From: JBOFSR01 sp051651645
GTDB lineage: Bacteria > Spirochaetota > Spirochaetia > Treponematales > Treponemataceae
Assembly (NCBI GenBank): GCA_051651645.1
Contig: JBOFSR010000153.1
Coordinates: 1-21,773, forward strand
DNA length: 21,773 nucleotides
Reading direction: 5' to 3'
Numbering within the stretch: position 1 is the stretch's first letter; each line of letters begins with the position of its first letter. The notes beneath the pieces are model-generated. The model searched no databases, had not been told where the DNA came from, and worked only from the letters and a program-made list of their open reading frames with translations. The position numbers and the translations under genes are program-made. Of the stretch, positions 14,451 to 21,773 are shown piece by piece.

Positions 14451-16091
14451 TTACTCTGATATAATATTTATTTCAAAACGATCATTGAGTTTAGCAGCCC
14501 TAGATTCGACTTTGATACGAATTGATTTAGATTGTGATTCTAAAATTTTGAAATAGCCAGGTTCGATTTCTTTTACGCTAGTAGAACCCAGAGTAACTTG
14601 CCAAACAATATCATCATGGAATGCATCAGCCGGTTCTGCAACAGTCAGAGGTCGTAGATCGATTTCATCACCAACTTTAAGCTCTCTTTTTTTCTCTGTA
14701 AAATAAAGCTGCTCAAGTGGTTTTTTTACATAAACAGTATATTCCTCGGATTCTTTTCCGTCATACGCAATCGCTTTTATTGTAGTATGACCTGGAATAT
14801 TGCCAACTAATACGCTGTTTGTTTGATGATCTATGGTAGCAATATTTGTATTACTTGAAGACCACTCAACCGTTTGATCTATTACGTTAGTAGGTTGTAT
14901 CTGATGATTTAATTGAAACTTACTACCAGTAACCACATATTTTGGGATATCTTTAACTATAATTGTGTCGACAGGTTCTAAAACAGTGATAATACATTCT
15001 GCAATTTTGTTGTTTTCATCTGTTATTACAAATATTTTAGTCTCTCCAACTTCTTTACCTGTTACAATCCCATCTTGAACACTTGCGATTTTATCATCTT
15101 CTGGTTTCCATGTAACTCCTGTATTAACTGCATCAGGAGGTAACACTGTTTCAATTAATTTTATTGTTTTATTACGAGGAACAGATGCTTTTGATTTATC
15201 TAATTTTACAGATTCTACAGGAACATCAGTTAAAGGCACTGTTACAAGACATCGTGACTCTTTTGCCCCATCTTCTGATATTGCGGTAATTACAACTGAT
15301 CCACCAGAAACAGCTGTTATTAAACCTGTTTTAGTATCAACTGCCACTGCATCATCATCTGAAACCCACATTACATTTTGATTTGTTGCATTTGGCGGTG
15401 TAAAAACAACATCAAGTTGTTTTGTTTTTCCACGCCCTAGTAGCAATTCAGATTGTTTTATTTTAATTGAACTAACCGATATAGGATTTGAAACGACGGT
15501 AATAGCACATCGACTTTCACCATTTTCAGACATAGCAGTGATAGTAACATCTCCAAGCCCTAGTGCTATTACTGAACCATCAGCAGTAACATCTGCAAAA
15601 TTTTTATTACTTGTTTTCCATTCTACTTTTTGATTTGCTGTAGAGGGTAATACTTCTGCTTGTAGTTGATAGCTAGTCCCAAGAACAAGGCTCATAATAG
15701 TTTTATTCAAAATAACTTTCTCCTCGGAGGGATTACTTCCGCCTTCTGATGAACTTCTATCAATAGCATGAATTAATAAACTTGATTGTAGGTGACTTGT
15801 TATAGATGACATCGCTCGATAGGCATTTATAACAACACTTCCTTTACCCTTGAATGTTACAAGGCCTGTTAATGGATCAACATCTGCAATATCTGTATTT
15901 TCACTTTTATAATTTACAACTCCATCAACTGCTCTTGCCATTCTAATTTGATACTCTTTTGTTTGAGCCAAATCAACTTCAACTTCCTGGCCTCCAACAA
16001 ATTCAATCCCCTCGGCTTTTTTTTCATCAAAAGAACAAGAAAAAAAGGTCAATGCAACGAGTGCAGCCACTAAAATGTTTACATTTTTCAT
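14451..16091 (-). CDS. Surface lipoprotein with five to six Big_2 (Ig-like) repeats
   Basis: From the ATG at 16091 (Shine-Dalgarno GGAGGG 4 nt upstream) the product is 546 residues with a lipoprotein signal peptide and a short spirochaete-type lipobox, TFFSC, Cys19. The rest is a string of about 80-residue modules, each with the Big_2 pattern 'V.L....L..G....L...V.P..A.N..V.W.S......V...G.VT....G...I.A'. Five are clear (starting about residues 28, 126, 204, 291 and 374) and a sixth, degenerate one ends the protein. Such proteins are usually surface adhesins or structural proteins. Modules are not close copies of one another, so recent tandem duplication is unlikely. It is monocistronic, with its own promoter and terminator. 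The alternative start at 16103 would add four residues and overlap the Shine-Dalgarno. Confidence 0.88.
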   Translation of the reverse strand: MKNVNILVAALVALTFFSCSFDEKKAEGIEFVGGQEVEVDLAQTKEYQIRMARAVDGVVNYKSENTDIADVDPLTGLVTFKGKGSVVINAYRAMSSITSHLQSSLLIHAIDRSSSEGGSNPSEEKVILNKTIMSLVLGTSYQLQAEVLPSTANQKVEWKTSNKNFADVTADGSVIALGLGDVTITAMSENGESRCAITVVSNPISVSSIKIKQSELLLGRGKTKQLDVVFTPPNATNQNVMWVSDDDAVAVDTKTGLITAVSGGSVVITAISEDGAKESRCLVTVPLTDVPVESVKLDKSKASVPRNKTIKLIETVLPPDAVNTGVTWKPEDDKIASVQDGIVTGKEVGETKIFVITDENNKIAECIITVLEPVDTIIVKDIPKYVVTGSKFQLNHQIQPTNVIDQTVEWSSSNTNIATIDHQTNSVLVGNIPGHTTIKAIAYDGKESEEYTVYVKKPLEQLYFTEKKRELKVGDEIDLRPLTVAEPADAFHDDIVWQVTLGSTSVKEIEPGYFKILESQSKSIRIKVESRAAKLNDRFEINIISE

Positions 16092-16137
16092 AATACCCTC
16101 CATATAATAAATAAAACTTATAGCAATATTCTTTTAT

Positions 16138-16166
16138 AGTATATATCATTTTACAATGTTATACAA
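16138..16166 (-). promoter_or_regulatory. Lipoprotein gene promoter (TTGTAT-N17-TATACT)
   Basis: On the minus strand TTGTAT (16166-16161) is followed after 17 nt by TATACT (16143-16138). The predicted start near 16131 gives a leader of about 40 nt including the GGAGGG ribosome site. Confidence 0.5.
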
Positions 16167-16281
16167 GCGTTTTTTCAAAAAAATAAATAATTTTTTGAAT
16201 TCACTTAAAAATATTCTCATTTTTCTACTTATTTAAGTATACTAGTAAATTAAAAAACTCTTGTCAATCATTTCATCAAGA

Positions 16282-16307
16282 TGATTAATCATCGAGTTGA
16301 TTAATCA
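16282..16307. promoter_or_regulatory. Two copies of palindrome TGATTAATCA, operator-like
   Basis: The 10-bp palindrome TGATTAATCA occurs at 16282-16291 and 16298-16307, with centres 16 bp apart. The first sits within a 14-bp perfect palindrome (GATGATTAATCATC, 16280-16293). The second overlaps the mnmG -35 box (16297-16302). Tandem palindromes over a promoter suggest a repressor or regulator site, but I cannot name the protein. Confidence 0.45.
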
Positions 16308-16325
16308 TTTTTTTTACGCTAAGAT
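16297..16325 (+). promoter_or_regulatory. mnmG promoter (TTGATT-N17-TAAGAT), probably leaderless
   Basis: TTGATT (16297-16302) and TAAGAT (16320-16325) are separated by 17 nt; the mnmG ATG lies 8 nt after the -10 box, with only T-rich sequence between and no Shine-Dalgarno. An alternative, weaker start could use TTGTCA (16261-16266) with ATTAAT 17 nt downstream. Confidence 0.5.
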
Positions 16326-16333
16326 ATTTTTCT

Positions 16334-18184
16334 ATGAATGAATATAATTGTGCCTATGATGTGGTGGTCGTTGGAGGAGGGCATGCAGGAATTGAGGCGT
16401 CTCTTGCTTCGAGTCGCATGGGCTTAAAAACTTTGTTAGTAACGCAAACGATAGATTCGATTGGGCGAATGTCGTGTAATCCGTCAATTGGCGGGATTGC
16501 AAAGGGCAACATAACGCGTGAGGTTGATGCTTTAGGCGGGCAGATGGGAAAGCTCATTGATCAGTCGATGATTCAGTTTAGATTGTTAAATAAAAGCCGT
16601 GGGCCTGCAGTGCAAGCTCCGCGCTCTCAGGCTGATAAACTTTTATATGCAAGCATTGCTCGAAAAACAATTGAAAGCCAAGAAAATTTAAGCCTTTTGC
16701 AAGATACTGTTACTGACATTAAAGTTGAATCTTCTGAAAGACAGCAGCTTAAAGCCCTTATAACAGAGCGAGGACGGCGAATTGTAACAAAGTCTGCCGT
16801 GCTGACCACAGGAACTTTTTTAGACGGCAGGATTTTTATTGGCGAGTTTGACTCTCCGTGTGGACGGCTCGGTGAGGGTGCCGCTGTTGGATTGGGATCT
16901 ACTTTGCGACAGCTTGGCTTTCGCGTTGGTAGGCTTAAAACAGGCACGCCGCCACGAGTGCTTCGTTCTTCCCTTGATTTTTCTCAGATGGAAGAGCAAA
17001 AAGGCGATGATCTTGTAATCCCGTTTTCCTTTGATAATCAGAGCGTAAACCGCCCTTTTGTGTCGTGCTATCTTGTGTACACCAATGAGAAAACGCACGC
17101 AATCATTCGAGAAAATATTCATCGCTCTCCACTTTTTAGCGGCAAGATTGAAGGCGTTGGCCCTCGCTATTGTCCGTCGATTGAAGACAAAGTTATGCGA
17201 TTTCCTGATCGCGATAGGCACCAGCTTTTTGTTGAGCCAGAAGGACTTGACACAGAAGAAATGTATATAAATGGATTTTCCTCCTCTTTGCCTGAGGAAG
17301 TGCAAGATGCTTTTTTGCGGACGCTTTCGGGATTTGAGCATGCGGTGATGACGCGCCCAGCGTATGCGGTTGAGTATGATTATATTGATCCGACGCAGCT
17401 TTATCCTTCCTTGGAGACAAAATCGGTTGCAGGCCTTTTTACTGCAGGGCAAATCAATGGGACTTCAGGTTATGAAGAAGCTGCAGGACAAGGACTTATC
17501 GCAGGAATCAATGCTTCTTTGTATGCAAAAAAATATGACACGAATAAAGCCCCTCTAACTAGCGACTGGTATGAGCCTTTGATTCTTCGTCGAGATGAAG
17601 CCTACATTGGCGTTTTAATTGATGACCTTGTAACACTCGGTACAAAGGAGCCTTATCGAATGTTTACGGCTCGAGCTGAATATCGCCTCAAGTTGCGCCA
17701 TGATACCTGTGATGAGCGATTGATTAATTATGCGTATCAAGTGGGATTAAAAACCATTGAGCAATATAACGCCGTGCAAGAAAAAATTCAAACAAAAAAA
17801 GAAATCATCGCGTTCCTAAAAAAACAGCGTAATATTGCACAAATTATTTTTGCACAAGTAGGGGAGGATGAGCACGCATTCAAAAAAAGTCTTGAAGAAA
17901 AACTTCCTAATCCTGGATATCCTGAAAACTTGTGGAATGCTGCACTTGTGGACTATAAATATGAGCATTATATTGAAAAACAGGATTCGCGCATTGCTAA
18001 ATTAAAAAAAATGGATGAAAGAAAAATTCCATCGGACTTTGATTTTTCACGTGTCACAGGAATTTCTACCGAATCGCTGCAAAAACTTGAACAAATCCGC
18101 CCACAAACACTCGGACAAGCGGGCAGAATTAGCGGTATTCGCCAAAGCGACATTATGCTTCTAATGATCCACCTAAAAAAATAG
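16334..18184 (+). CDS. mnmG: tRNA uridine-5-carboxymethylaminomethyl modification enzyme, FAD subunit
   Basis: MnmG (GidA) works with MnmE to install cmnm5 at the wobble uridine of a set of tRNAs, using FAD and a folate one-carbon donor; cytosolic. The 616 residues show the FAD-binding [20 protein letters not shown] (11-30), [15 protein letters not shown] with Cys48, [29 protein letters not shown], the second FAD segment [20 protein letters not shown] and [12 protein letters not shown] followed by [20 protein letters not shown]. Length is normal. The start at 16334 gives the family N-terminus. It is divergent from the lipoprotein gene, and neither its partner mnmE nor the often adjacent rsmG is in the window. 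Confidence 0.97.
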   Translation: MNEYNCAYDVVVVGGGHAGIEASLASSRMGLKTLLVTQTIDSIGRMSCNPSIGGIAKGNITREVDALGGQMGKLIDQSMIQFRLLNKSRGPAVQAPRSQADKLLYASIARKTIESQENLSLLQDTVTDIKVESSERQQLKALITERGRRIVTKSAVLTTGTFLDGRIFIGEFDSPCGRLGEGAAVGLGSTLRQLGFRVGRLKTGTPPRVLRSSLDFSQMEEQKGDDLVIPFSFDNQSVNRPFVSCYLVYTNEKTHAIIRENIHRSPLFSGKIEGVGPRYCPSIEDKVMRFPDRDRHQLFVEPEGLDTEEMYINGFSSSLPEEVQDAFLRTLSGFEHAVMTRPAYAVEYDYIDPTQLYPSLETKSVAGLFTAGQINGTSGYEEAAGQGLIAGINASLYAKKYDTNKAPLTSDWYEPLILRRDEAYIGVLIDDLVTLGTKEPYRMFTARAEYRLKLRHDTCDERLINYAYQVGLKTIEQYNAVQEKIQTKKEIIAFLKKQRNIAQIIFAQVGEDEHAFKKSLEEKLPNPGYPENLWNAALVDYKYEHYIEKQDSRIAKLKKMDERKIPSDFDFSRVTGISTESLQKLEQIRPQTLGQAGRISGIRQSDIMLLMIHLKK

Positions 18185-18233
18185 AAATCTTTTTAATTTT
18201 ACTGACTTATAGTAATTTTCTGACAAAGACATA

Positions 18234-18262
18234 TTGACTTTTTAGTGTTTTTTACAAATAGT
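18234..18262 (+). promoter_or_regulatory. Candidate promoter of the gamma-carbonic anhydrase/glycosyltransferase operon
   Basis: TTGACT (18234-18239) is followed after 17 nt by AATAGT (18257-18262, four of six consensus bases). The ATG at 18269 lies 6 nt beyond the -10 box, so the mRNA would again be leaderless. The -10 box is the weak part of this call. Confidence 0.4.
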
Positions 18263-18268
18263 AAGTAT

Positions 18269-18790
18269 ATGATACATTCAATTAAAGATAAAAAGCCTAA
18301 TATCCATTCTTCTGCCTTTGTTGCGTGGAATGCCGAGGTTGCAGGCGAAATTGAACTTTCAGAGAATGCGAATATTTGGTTTTCATCAACACTGCGAGCA
18401 GATATTGCTCCAATTCTGATTGGAAAAAACTCAAATGTGCAAGATAATGCTGTTATCCATGTTGATACAAATATGCCCTGTATTATAGAAGAAAATGTTA
18501 CAATTGGTCACAGTGCGATTCTACATTCTTGTACAATTGGGGCAGGAACAACAGTGGGAATGGGAGCAATCATTTTAAATGGTGCTGAAATTGGTGAAAA
18601 CTCAATGGTTGCTGCAGGAAGTCTTGTATCACCAAATAAAATTTTTCCTGCAAAAAGCATGATTATGGGGACTCCTGCAAAGGTTGTTCGAGAGTTAACA
18701 GATGATGAAGTAAAAAGCATGAAAGATAACGCACTTCACTATGTGGAACTTGCAAGTCACGCAAAAATGGATTACAAGGAAAATGCATGA
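18269..18790 (+). CDS. Gamma-carbonic anhydrase family (left-handed beta-helix) protein
   Basis: 173 residues from the ATG at 18269, which gives the usual family N-terminus (MIHSIKDKKPNIHSSAFVA). The body consists of hexapeptide repeats (for example IGKNSNVQDNAVIHVDTN and VTIGHSAILHSCTIGAG) forming a left-handed beta-helix. The three zinc-ligand histidines expected of the family are present: His64 (VIHVD), His81 (IGHSA) and His86 (LHSC). The C-terminal GTPAKVVRELTDDEV segment is also typical. Many such proteins are annotated as carbonic anhydrase or transferase without activity being shown. A longer frame from GTG 18245 is unlikely. The stop overlaps the start of the glycosyltransferase gene by 4 nt (ATGA), implying coupling. 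Confidence 0.88.
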   Translation: MIHSIKDKKPNIHSSAFVAWNAEVAGEIELSENANIWFSSTLRADIAPILIGKNSNVQDNAVIHVDTNMPCIIEENVTIGHSAILHSCTIGAGTTVGMGAIILNGAEIGENSMVAAGSLVSPNKIFPAKSMIMGTPAKVVRELTDDEVKSMKDNALHYVELASHAKMDYKENA

Positions 18791-19710
18791 AAATATCTCT
18801 TGTTGTTCCTTGTTTCAATGAAGAGGCGTCGATAAAACCTTTTTATGATGAAGTATTGATGCACGCTACAAAAATCGACGGCGAAATTGAAATTATTTTT
18901 ATTGATGATGGCTCAACTGATAAAACGTTGGAAAAAATCAAAGTGCTTCAAAAAAATAATGAGATTTCTTTGCGTTATCGTTCGTTTTCGCGAAACTTTG
19001 GTAAAGAAGCTGCTATTTATGCAGGACTTGAAGCCTCTTGCGGCGATTTTGTTGCAACAATGGATGTTGACTTGCAAGATCCGCCAGCTCTCTTGCCAGA
19101 AATGCTGGACGCACTCACAAAGGAAAACTATGATTGCGTTGCAACTCGACGTGTTACTCGTAACGGAGAGCCTCCTATTCGCTCTTTTTTTGCACGCAAG
19201 TTTTATTCTCTTATTAATAAAATATCAGATGTAGAAATTATTGATGGGGCGAGAGATTTTCGCTTAATGAGTCGGCAAATGGTTAATGCAATTTTATCAA
19301 TCAAAGAGAAAAATCGTTTTTCGAAAGGCATTTTTTCGTGGGTTGGATTTAATACAAAATGGCTCGAGTATAAAAATATCGAACGCAAAACGGGCGAAAC
19401 AAAGTGGTCATTTTTTAAGTTGTTTCTTTATTCAATTGAAGGAATCACCGCATTTTCTACAGCTCCGTTAGCTCTTGCTTCTGTGCTAGGCATTACAATT
19501 TTTATTATTGCGGTGTGTTTTATTATAGTGATTATCGCAAAAACGCTTATTTGGGGCGACCCTGTTGCAGGTTGGCCATCAATGTTGTGTATTACCTTGG
19601 CTATGGGAGGATTACAACTTTTGGCAATTGGCATTGTCGGACAATACCTTGCAAACACATACATTGAAACAAAAAAACGCCCTCTTTATATAATTAAAGA
19701 AGAGAAATAA
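18787..19710 (+). CDS. GT2 glycosyltransferase, GtrB/polyprenyl-phosphate sugar transferase type
   Basis: Membrane enzyme expected to move a sugar from a nucleotide donor to undecaprenyl phosphate on the cytosolic face. The 307 residues start with the GT-A fold: SLVVPCFNEEASI (4-16), FIDDGSTDK (38-46), RNFGKEAAIYAGL (69-81) and the metal-binding region ATMDVDLQDPP (90-100), then DGARDFRLMSR. Two C-terminal membrane helices (about 227-252 and 263-285) complete the GtrB-like layout. It overlaps the preceding gene by 4 nt and is followed after 15 nt by a GtrII-like protein, forming a lipid-linked-sugar donor/transferase pair. No GtrA-type flippase is visible in the window. Confidence 0.88.
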   Translation: MKISLVVPCFNEEASIKPFYDEVLMHATKIDGEIEIIFIDDGSTDKTLEKIKVLQKNNEISLRYRSFSRNFGKEAAIYAGLEASCGDFVATMDVDLQDPPALLPEMLDALTKENYDCVATRRVTRNGEPPIRSFFARKFYSLINKISDVEIIDGARDFRLMSRQMVNAILSIKEKNRFSKGIFSWVGFNTKWLEYKNIERKTGETKWSFFKLFLYSIEGITAFSTAPLALASVLGITIFIIAVCFIIVIIAKTLIWGDPVAGWPSMLCITLAMGGLQLLAIGIVGQYLANTYIETKKRPLYIIKEEK

Positions 19711-19725
19711 AATTTTGGAGAAAAC

Positions 19726-21483
19726 ATGTTACACTCTTTTTATGAAAACATCAAAAATAGTATTTACAAAAAAATAATACTTGGATTAATTGGGTTTGGA
19801 ATGCTTTCATCTTTTTTAATTTTTTTACCCCAAGTGAGAATGTTTATTATTACAGAAATTTTAGAAAAAATAAAAGGAGGAGAAATACAAAGAAACTACT
19901 GGCTTGAACAAATGGGGAGGTTAAATATTGTATTGCTTTTTATGTTATGTTGTACTACATATTTCACAATTAAATGGCAGTCTCTTATAGTAAAATTAAA
20001 ACTATATCTGAGTGAATTCACGATATTAATAAAACAAAATTTATTTGCATTTCTTTTTTTGTTAATTATAGGACTTTTAGCTCTAACAACAATAATTCGT
20101 GCAAACTTTTATTATCAAGATGATGTTTATAGAATAACAAATAATAATAGACTTGTTTTTGGTTATCAGCGATATTTAGCAGAGATTATAAGCCCCTTAG
20201 TTCATATGAGTGCAAGTCCAAGTATAGATGTAGCCCCTTTAACGCAGTTAATCGCATTATTTATTTTATGTATATCGATTTTTATACTGGTATACCTTTT
20301 TACTGGAAAAATTACTAAACTATCTTTATTTGCAGGACTACCTCTATGCTTTTCACCTTATTTTTTGGAAAACTTTTCTTACCGATATGACTCTATTAAT
20401 ATGGCCTTGTCAATTTTTTTTAGCCTTATTCCTTTTCTTTTTAACAAATCATCAAAAGACTTCATGATAGTATCTTTTTTTGGATTATTAGCAATGACTC
20501 TCACCTATCAGTCTTCATCAGGAGTATATATTGTTCTTGTTTGTATGTTTTCTTATAAATACTGGATGGCAAATGAAAAGTCTTTTAAAGAAATTATAAT
20601 TTTTATTATTTCATCCACTATGATATTCGTGATAACACTTTTATTTTTTAGACTTTTCATTAATGTCAACGGAGTTGGATATGTTTCTAACCACACTTTT
20701 TCTATAAATACTATGGTACAAGGTATAATTAAAAATATATCAATTTATTTTCAATTATTGAACTCCGACTTAAACAGAACGCAAAAGATATTTATTGGTC
20801 TAATCATTACATACTTTTTCATAGCTAATATTCTTTCCTATAAAGACAAAAAAAAGATATTAGTTATTATAACAACAAGCTTTCTTTTAGCAATTGTTTT
20901 TCCTTTATCTTTTGGTGCTTATATTATTTTAGAAAAACCTCTTTTTGCAGCACGATCTTTTATTGGCGTAAATATTCTACTTGCAGTAATTCAGATTATT
21001 ACTATAAATTTGAGTACCATAAATTTGCGATTATTTAAATTTATTTCTGTTGGAACTATTATACTTTTCTCATACTCACTAATTACTTTTGCTTTTTCAT
21101 ATGGAAATGCCTTAAGTGAACAAAAAAGATGGAATGAGTTTAAATTAGAAACTTTTTTAAAAGATTTTTCAACTCTCAATCGAGAAGAGACTATATATTT
21201 ACAAATAGCAGAACACTCAACAGCAGACAAAAATAAATATCCTGCAACAGTAAAACTCATGATAAAGAAATACCCCATTTTGAAGCGATTGGTTATTACA
21301 ACTCTCAGTGCAGGTTGGATTACTCGATATCTTCTTATTGCAAATAATTTTGATTTTATTTACAATGATTTAGAAGAAATAAATTCTGAAGATTTTTCAT
21401 TGTTAAATTTTCCTACACTGATTGATACTTCTTATCATACAATAAAAGGTGAAAGTGATAAATTTTTACTGATATTAAAATAA
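19726..21483 (+). CDS. GtrII-like polytopic membrane glucosyltransferase
   Basis: 585 residues with about a dozen hydrophobic helices. After an N-terminal extension with two hydrophobic stretches (about 16-36 and 64-83), a segment from about 104 onward matches the GtrII pattern: a first helix, an extracytoplasmic loop with the acidic pair YYQDDVYR (Asp132, Asp133), GYQRYLAEI, IDVAPLTQLIALF (167-179) and further helices, ending in a soluble tail. GtrII proteins transfer a sugar from undecaprenyl phosphate to a surface glycan, which fits the GtrB-like gene just upstream. GGAG (19717-19720) precedes the ATG. It is richer in AAA/ATT/TTT codons than the genes before it, which may mean a different origin. 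The specific acceptor cannot be told. Confidence 0.78.
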   Translation: MLHSFYENIKNSIYKKIILGLIGFGMLSSFLIFLPQVRMFIITEILEKIKGGEIQRNYWLEQMGRLNIVLLFMLCCTTYFTIKWQSLIVKLKLYLSEFTILIKQNLFAFLFLLIIGLLALTTIIRANFYYQDDVYRITNNNRLVFGYQRYLAEIISPLVHMSASPSIDVAPLTQLIALFILCISIFILVYLFTGKITKLSLFAGLPLCFSPYFLENFSYRYDSINMALSIFFSLIPFLFNKSSKDFMIVSFFGLLAMTLTYQSSSGVYIVLVCMFSYKYWMANEKSFKEIIIFIISSTMIFVITLLFFRLFINVNGVGYVSNHTFSINTMVQGIIKNISIYFQLLNSDLNRTQKIFIGLIITYFFIANILSYKDKKKILVIITTSFLLAIVFPLSFGAYIILEKPLFAARSFIGVNILLAVIQIITINLSTINLRLFKFISVGTIILFSYSLITFAFSYGNALSEQKRWNEFKLETFLKDFSTLNREETIYLQIAEHSTADKNKYPATVKLMIKKYPILKRLVITTLSAGWITRYLLIANNFDFIYNDLEEINSEDFSLLNFPTLIDTSYHTIKGESDKFLLILK

Positions 21484-21543
21484 CGCTTGATGTGGATAAT
21501 TTTACTATCAAGATTATAAAAAATAAAAAAGGATACCCTATAC

Positions 21544-21621
21544 ATGGATGAAAATATAGCATTGAAAACTAATCAGAATAAAAATTGGTATTTTTTCTAT
21601 ATTTATTTGTTTCTTGACTAG
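21544..21621 (+). pseudogene. Short ORF, possible gene start broken by an insertion sequence
   Basis: AAGGA (21529-21533) and ATG (21544) open a 25-residue frame, MDENIALKTNQNKNWYFFYI and then YLFLD, stopping at TAG (21619-21621). The polar start followed by a hydrophobic run looks like the beginning of a membrane protein, and the frame ends just where the upstream region of the transposase begins. I infer that an insertion sequence interrupted this gene; a genuine micro-protein is the alternative. Confidence 0.35.
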
Positions 21622-21651
21622 CACCTAAAAAAACAAATAAGGTGTAAGTAA

Positions 21652-21773
21652 ATGAAATTCAGTAGATTAAGTACATATAAAATCAATAAAATAGTTTTGT
21701 GTTTTAGCGAAGATATTACAGCAACGGCAGCAGCAAAAATTGTGAAGGTAAATCGAAATACAATTAATAGCTA
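21652..21773 (+). mobile_element. 5' part of an IS1595-type transposase gene (runs off the window)
   Basis: From the ATG at 21652 (AAGGTG about 8 nt upstream) 40 codons are visible before the window ends. The N-terminus, MKFSRLSTYKINKIVLCFSE followed by DITATAAAKI and VKVNRNTINS, matches the helix-turn-helix start I know from IS1595-family (ISXO2-like/IS1016) transposases, with their typical 'LNRNTINRYY'-type helix. The catalytic domain is outside the window. The terminal inverted repeat is probably within about 21605-21640 (around TTGACTAGCACC) but cannot be fixed without the other end. Confidence 0.7.

Noticed and set aside
16092..16103. ATG at 16103 as start of the lipoprotein gene
   Set aside because: It overlaps the GGAGGG ribosome site that correctly serves the ATG at 16091.
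16174..16199. AT-only inverted repeat TTCAAAAAA ... TTTTTTGAA as a terminator
   Set aside because: It has almost no G-C pairs, lies between divergent promoters and has no gene ending near it.
16820..17452. 210-aa open frame on the minus strand within mnmG
   Set aside because: It is antisense to the conserved FAD-binding core of mnmG, whose protein motifs are intact; composition is that of a shadow frame.
18245..18268. GTG start at 18245 for the gamma-carbonic anhydrase gene
   Set aside because: The family N-terminus begins at the ATG at 18269, and the GTG lies inside the predicted promoter spacer.

Overview
This window comes from an AT-rich spirochaete chromosome, most likely a Treponema or close relative. 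The evidence is an AtoS-like PAS/histidine kinase overlapping a holB/cvpA pair, a FliA/WhiG-type flagellar sigma factor followed by FapA and two small flagellar-operon proteins, an AsnA-type asparagine synthetase, and a short-lipobox (TFFSC) surface lipoprotein with bacterial Ig-like repeats. The genus is an inference from gene content and protein sequence; no database was searched.

Layout. 1-3200 (+): the tail of an unrecognised protein, mtnN (MTA/SAH nucleosidase), an exported protein of unknown function, and a YqeC-type accessory protein. 3230-4673 (-): an RlpA-like exported protein and asnA. 4742-5620: no gene, but a nested repeat array made of ~135-bp units, each ending in the palindrome TGCAACTTGTTGCA and carrying a second hairpin, with an inner 23-bp module that has expanded in places. 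5735-6811 (+): gpsA. 6831-9725 (-): an overlapping operon cvpA > holB > PAS histidine kinase. 9866-9937 (+): tRNA-Gly(TCC). 9944-14252 (-): a five-gene motility operon (membrane protein, sigma-28, FapA, small hydrophilic protein, SwrB/DUF6115-like protein). 14451-16091 (-): a Big_2-repeat lipoprotein with its own promoter and terminator. 16334-21483 (+): mnmG, gamma-carbonic anhydrase family protein, GtrB-like glycosyltransferase and a GtrII-like membrane glucosyltransferase. 21544-21773: a short, apparently broken ORF followed by the start of an IS1595-type transposase that runs off the window.

How it fits together. Most genes are housekeeping: methyl-cycle salvage, asparagine synthesis, glycerophospholipid precursor supply, replication clamp loading, tRNA wobble modification. 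The accessory parts are the motility regulatory operon, the glycosylation pair and the surface lipoprotein. Three non-coding patterns stand out: (i) the nested repeat array between asnA and gpsA; (ii) a 39-bp block (35/39 identical) placed just upstream of the -35 boxes of both mtnN and gpsA; (iii) five genes (mtnN, asnA, cvpA, mnmG, gamma-CA) whose best N17 promoter puts the -10 box only 5-8 nt before the start codon with no Shine-Dalgarno, which predicts leaderless mRNAs. mnmG additionally has two copies of a 10-bp palindrome, one overlapping its -35 box.
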